Assembly (NCBI GenBank): GCA_024692925.1
Contig: JAILLX010000035.1
Span: 1 to 7,381 of the forward strand
DNA: 7,381 bases
Origin: a bacterium
Lineage (GTDB): Bacteria; Pseudomonadota; Alphaproteobacteria; Rs-D84; CACZYB01
Direction of reading: 5' to 3'
Each line of letters starts with the position of its first letter. Position 1 is the stretch's first letter. The notes under the pieces are model-generated. The model searched no databases and was not told the origin of the DNA. It was given only the letters and a program-made list of their open reading frames with translations. The translations under genes were made by a program, and so were the position numbers. Below are positions 5,729 to 7,381 of the stretch, piece by piece.

Positions 5729-6466
5729 ATGCAAGAACTTTTTCTTAAAAAGGAAGATTTTAAATATATAAACCTTTATGCAAATCTTAAAGAATTTGAT
5801 GATTTTGCATTGATTGGACTTTGTAAAACTGCGGTGGATAATCAGGTCGGAAGTATTTCAGTTAAGGATGAATATGTTGAAAATGTTTGGAAGTGGTTGG
5901 AACTTTCGGATGTATCACTTAATTCTATTGTAAATAATTTTGATGGAAATATGTCATTGGATGAAGTTTTTCGTAGGATAAAAACTTCGTGTAATAAGGG
6001 GGCTGATGTAATAGAAGTTTTTGTACCTCCGTTTTTCTTTGATGTGGATATTGAAAATATTCCATCAAAAATGGATGAATGTTTACAGGCAATTGCCGAG
6101 GCAAAAGGTGTTAAAAAAGTAAAAATTTCGTGCGAATCTTCTTTTTTAAAAACTCCATCGAATCTTAAGGGTGTGGTTTATTTACTTTCAAAATATAAAA
6201 TTGATTATTTGAAAACCGCATCAGGTCTTTTTTCTTCTAATTCAACAATCAATCACTTGAATGCAATATTTGAAGAGGTGAAAAGTACACAATCTTTGGG
6301 TGTGGATTTTTTATTTGATAATCATTTATCAAATGGTTTTGTTATTGACGATAGTATAAGATTGGCTAAAAGTTTGATTGGTGTTGATAGGGTGGAAAGT
6401 AAACAATTTATGGTTAGTTGTTTTGTTAAAGATTTTAATACGTTATTAGGAAAATCTACTTGTTGA
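5729..6466 (+). CDS. Divergent deoxyribose-phosphate aldolase-like (DeoC-fold) protein
   Basis: DeoC enzymes split 2-deoxyribose-5-phosphate into glyceraldehyde-3-phosphate and acetaldehyde by a Schiff-base mechanism. This 245-residue product aligns by eye along the whole DeoC barrel: VGSISVKDEYV (40-50) with the AICIYPRF strand, SIVNNFDG (66-73) with the TVTNFPHG strand, GADVIEVFVPP (91-101), VKISCESSFLK (131-141), IDYLKTASG (158-166), and a C-terminal FMVSCFVKDFNTLLG (227-241). The Schiff-base lysine is kept (K162). The usual aspartate of GADEVDVV is Glu96, and the second active-site lysine of the GFKPAGG motif is missing: the aligned segment reads GVDFLFDNHLSNG (191-203). It may therefore have another substrate or be inactive. 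GAGG at 5719-5722, six bases before the ATG, fixes the start. No deo genes for nucleoside catabolism adjoin it. I leave out a symbol because the family match is certain only at fold level. Confidence 0.75.
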   Translation: MQELFLKKEDFKYINLYANLKEFDDFALIGLCKTAVDNQVGSISVKDEYVENVWKWLELSDVSLNSIVNNFDGNMSLDEVFRRIKTSCNKGADVIEVFVPPFFFDVDIENIPSKMDECLQAIAEAKGVKKVKISCESSFLKTPSNLKGVVYLLSKYKIDYLKTASGLFSSNSTINHLNAIFEEVKSTQSLGVDFLFDNHLSNGFVIDDSIRLAKSLIGVDRVESKQFMVSCFVKDFNTLLGKSTC

Positions 6467-6480
6467 TTTAATCCTTTTTT
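6448..6480 (+). terminator. Weak intrinsic terminator overlapping the DeoC-like stop codon
   Basis: AGGA (6448-6451) plus AAATC (6452-6456) can pair with GATTT (6465-6469) plus TCCT (6472-6475), with a 2-base bulge. A run of six T residues (6475-6480) follows. The stem is AT-rich and short, so termination may be partial and the next gene could receive read-through. Confidence 0.35.
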
Positions 6481-6507
6481 CTATTTATAGTTGAAATTAA
6501 GCAATTC

Positions 6508-6524
6508 CACAAATGAGAGTTGTG
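6508..6524. repeat. Short inverted repeat upstream of the beta-barrel gene
   Basis: CACAA (6508-6512) and TTGTG (6520-6524) form a perfect 5-bp inverted repeat around seven bases, about 30 bases before the ATG. It could be an operator half-site pair or a small leader hairpin. A TTGAAA at 6491-6496 might serve as a -35 box, but no convincing -10 box follows at 16-18 bases, so the promoter of this gene is not resolved. Confidence 0.3.
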
Positions 6525-6553
6525 AGTTTTAACACAAAGAAAGGATAATAATT

Positions 6554-7381
6554 ATGAAAAAAGTAAGTCTATTAACTTTGGCAACAGCTACTTTTATTTC
6601 CTCAATGGCATCTGCTCAGATGTATCAAGGAAATAATAGTGCAAATATGATTACTCCATCTTTATCAAATATGGAGAATCCTATGTATAAACCTATGGAA
6701 GGAAAGTTTTATTCCAAGACTAACTTTAACTATACTCCTGTTGATCATCATGATGATTCTTATGCATTAACAGAAGAATTTGGTTATGGTATTTCCCAAG
6801 ATTGGGCAATATCTGCTGCGATTGGTTATGGTTGGATGTCTAAAGATGCAAACTTCTATGGCAAAGATAGCCAAGTGTCAAATATGACAATCGGTGGTTT
6901 GTATAGACCAGTTGCAAATCAAGACTTGGTTTGGGATATTACTGCTGGTGTAAGTATTGATATTGCCGATGATATGGTTGATCAATATTCTATCACTCTT
7001 CCAATCGAAGATTATGGTAAAAAAGATACTGGCGTTTTCATCGGAACAAAACTTGGTTTGAACCTTGGTCAAGATTTCATTATGGCTTTCAATGCTGGCT
7101 ATATGTATGATACTGATGATAAAAAAGATTATGATAAAAAAGAACTTGGTGATACATCATACTGGAATATGGGTGTAGAAGGTCAACTTGTATTTTCTGA
7201 TGATTGGTCAATGAATATTGCTTATAAATATAAGAAATTTATTGATAAAGATGGATTTGATAAAGCTGATAGCTCAAATGTTGTTGTTTCAGGAAACTGG
7301 CAAGCAACAGATATGGCTATGTTGACACTTTATGTTGACTATGATGCAACAGGTAAATCAAATAGATTAGATGCTCATTCT
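6554..7381 (+). CDS. Outer-membrane beta-barrel protein, 3' end outside the window
   Basis: The frame is open for 276 codons from ATG at 6554 to the last base, so the gene is cut by the window edge. The start is clear, with AAGGA at 6541-6545, eight bases upstream. The product begins with a classical signal peptide, MKKVSLLTLATATFISSMASA, cleaved before QMYQG (after residue 21). The mature part shows alternating polar and hydrophobic strands with many Tyr, Trp, Gly and Asp residues, for example EEFGYGISQDWAISAAIGYG (74-93), and acidic DDKKDYDKK-like loops. This is the pattern of an outer-membrane beta-barrel or porin-like protein. I cannot name the family. A methionine-rich linker (about 23-50) sits before the first strands. 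C-ending codons such as ATC, TTC and GGC are more frequent than in the DeoC-like gene, hinting at high expression. The C-terminal aromatic residue typical of barrels cannot be checked. Confidence 0.85.
   Translation, partial: MKKVSLLTLATATFISSMASAQMYQGNNSANMITPSLSNMENPMYKPMEGKFYSKTNFNYTPVDHHDDSYALTEEFGYGISQDWAISAAIGYGWMSKDANFYGKDSQVSNMTIGGLYRPVANQDLVWDITAGVSIDIADDMVDQYSITLPIEDYGKKDTGVFIGTKLGLNLGQDFIMAFNAGYMYDTDDKKDYDKKELGDTSYWNMGVEGQLVFSDDWSMNIAYKYKKFIDKDGFDKADSSNVVVSGNWQATDMAMLTLYVDYDATGKSNRLDAHS

Noticed and set aside
6878..7072. Minus-strand 64-codon frame inside the beta-barrel gene
   Set aside because: It is antisense to a continuous, signal-peptide-bearing frame that stays open to the window end.
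1..7381. A new multi-gene system (defence, secretion, biosynthetic or mobile)
   Set aside because: The genes are mainly housekeeping and envelope functions in a plausible chromosomal arrangement. No nuclease, toxin, transposase, integrase or phage signature was seen.

Overview
The window comes from a low-GC Gram-negative bacterium. Outer-membrane functions are plain: an MlaA-type protein, an AsmA-family protein and a beta-barrel protein with a signal peptide. Most likely it is an AT-rich alphaproteobacterium. That placement is inference, resting on the style of the rplU-rpmA, MlaA and RluC-type proteins and on intergenic palindromic repeats of a type common in alphaproteobacterial genomes. 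No phylogenetic marker was tested.

Layout, left to right. (1) An uncharacterised helical protein (3-659, +), possibly cut at its start by the window edge. (2) A ribosomal-protein operon, rplU-rpmA (736-1308, +), with a good sigma70-type promoter and a textbook intrinsic terminator at 1331-1359. (3) A non-coding stretch of about 275 bp (1360-1634) with a locally GC-rich segment and a tandem cluster of palindromic repeats. (4) A minus-strand operon transcribed from 5664 down to 1635: mlaA (outer-membrane phospholipid retention), an RluA/RluC-family pseudouridine synthase, and an AsmA-family protein. The genes are tightly packed and the operon converges on rpmA. (5) A 64-bp divergent intergenic region with a self-complementary -10 box. 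(6) A plus-strand gene for a divergent deoxyribose-phosphate-aldolase-like protein (5729-6466). (7) The 5' part of an outer-membrane beta-barrel gene (6554 to beyond the window end).

Functionally, mlaA and the AsmA gene make the minus-strand operon look like an envelope-lipid module with an RNA-modification enzyme inside it. The rest is housekeeping or uncharacterised. I found no CRISPR array, mobile element, defence cassette, tRNA or rRNA, and nothing I would call a new multi-gene system. The points most worth a second look are the DeoC-like protein with altered active-site positions, the probable AUU start codon of the pseudouridine synthase gene, the symmetric shared promoter at 5691-5698, and the repeat cluster at 1451-1628.
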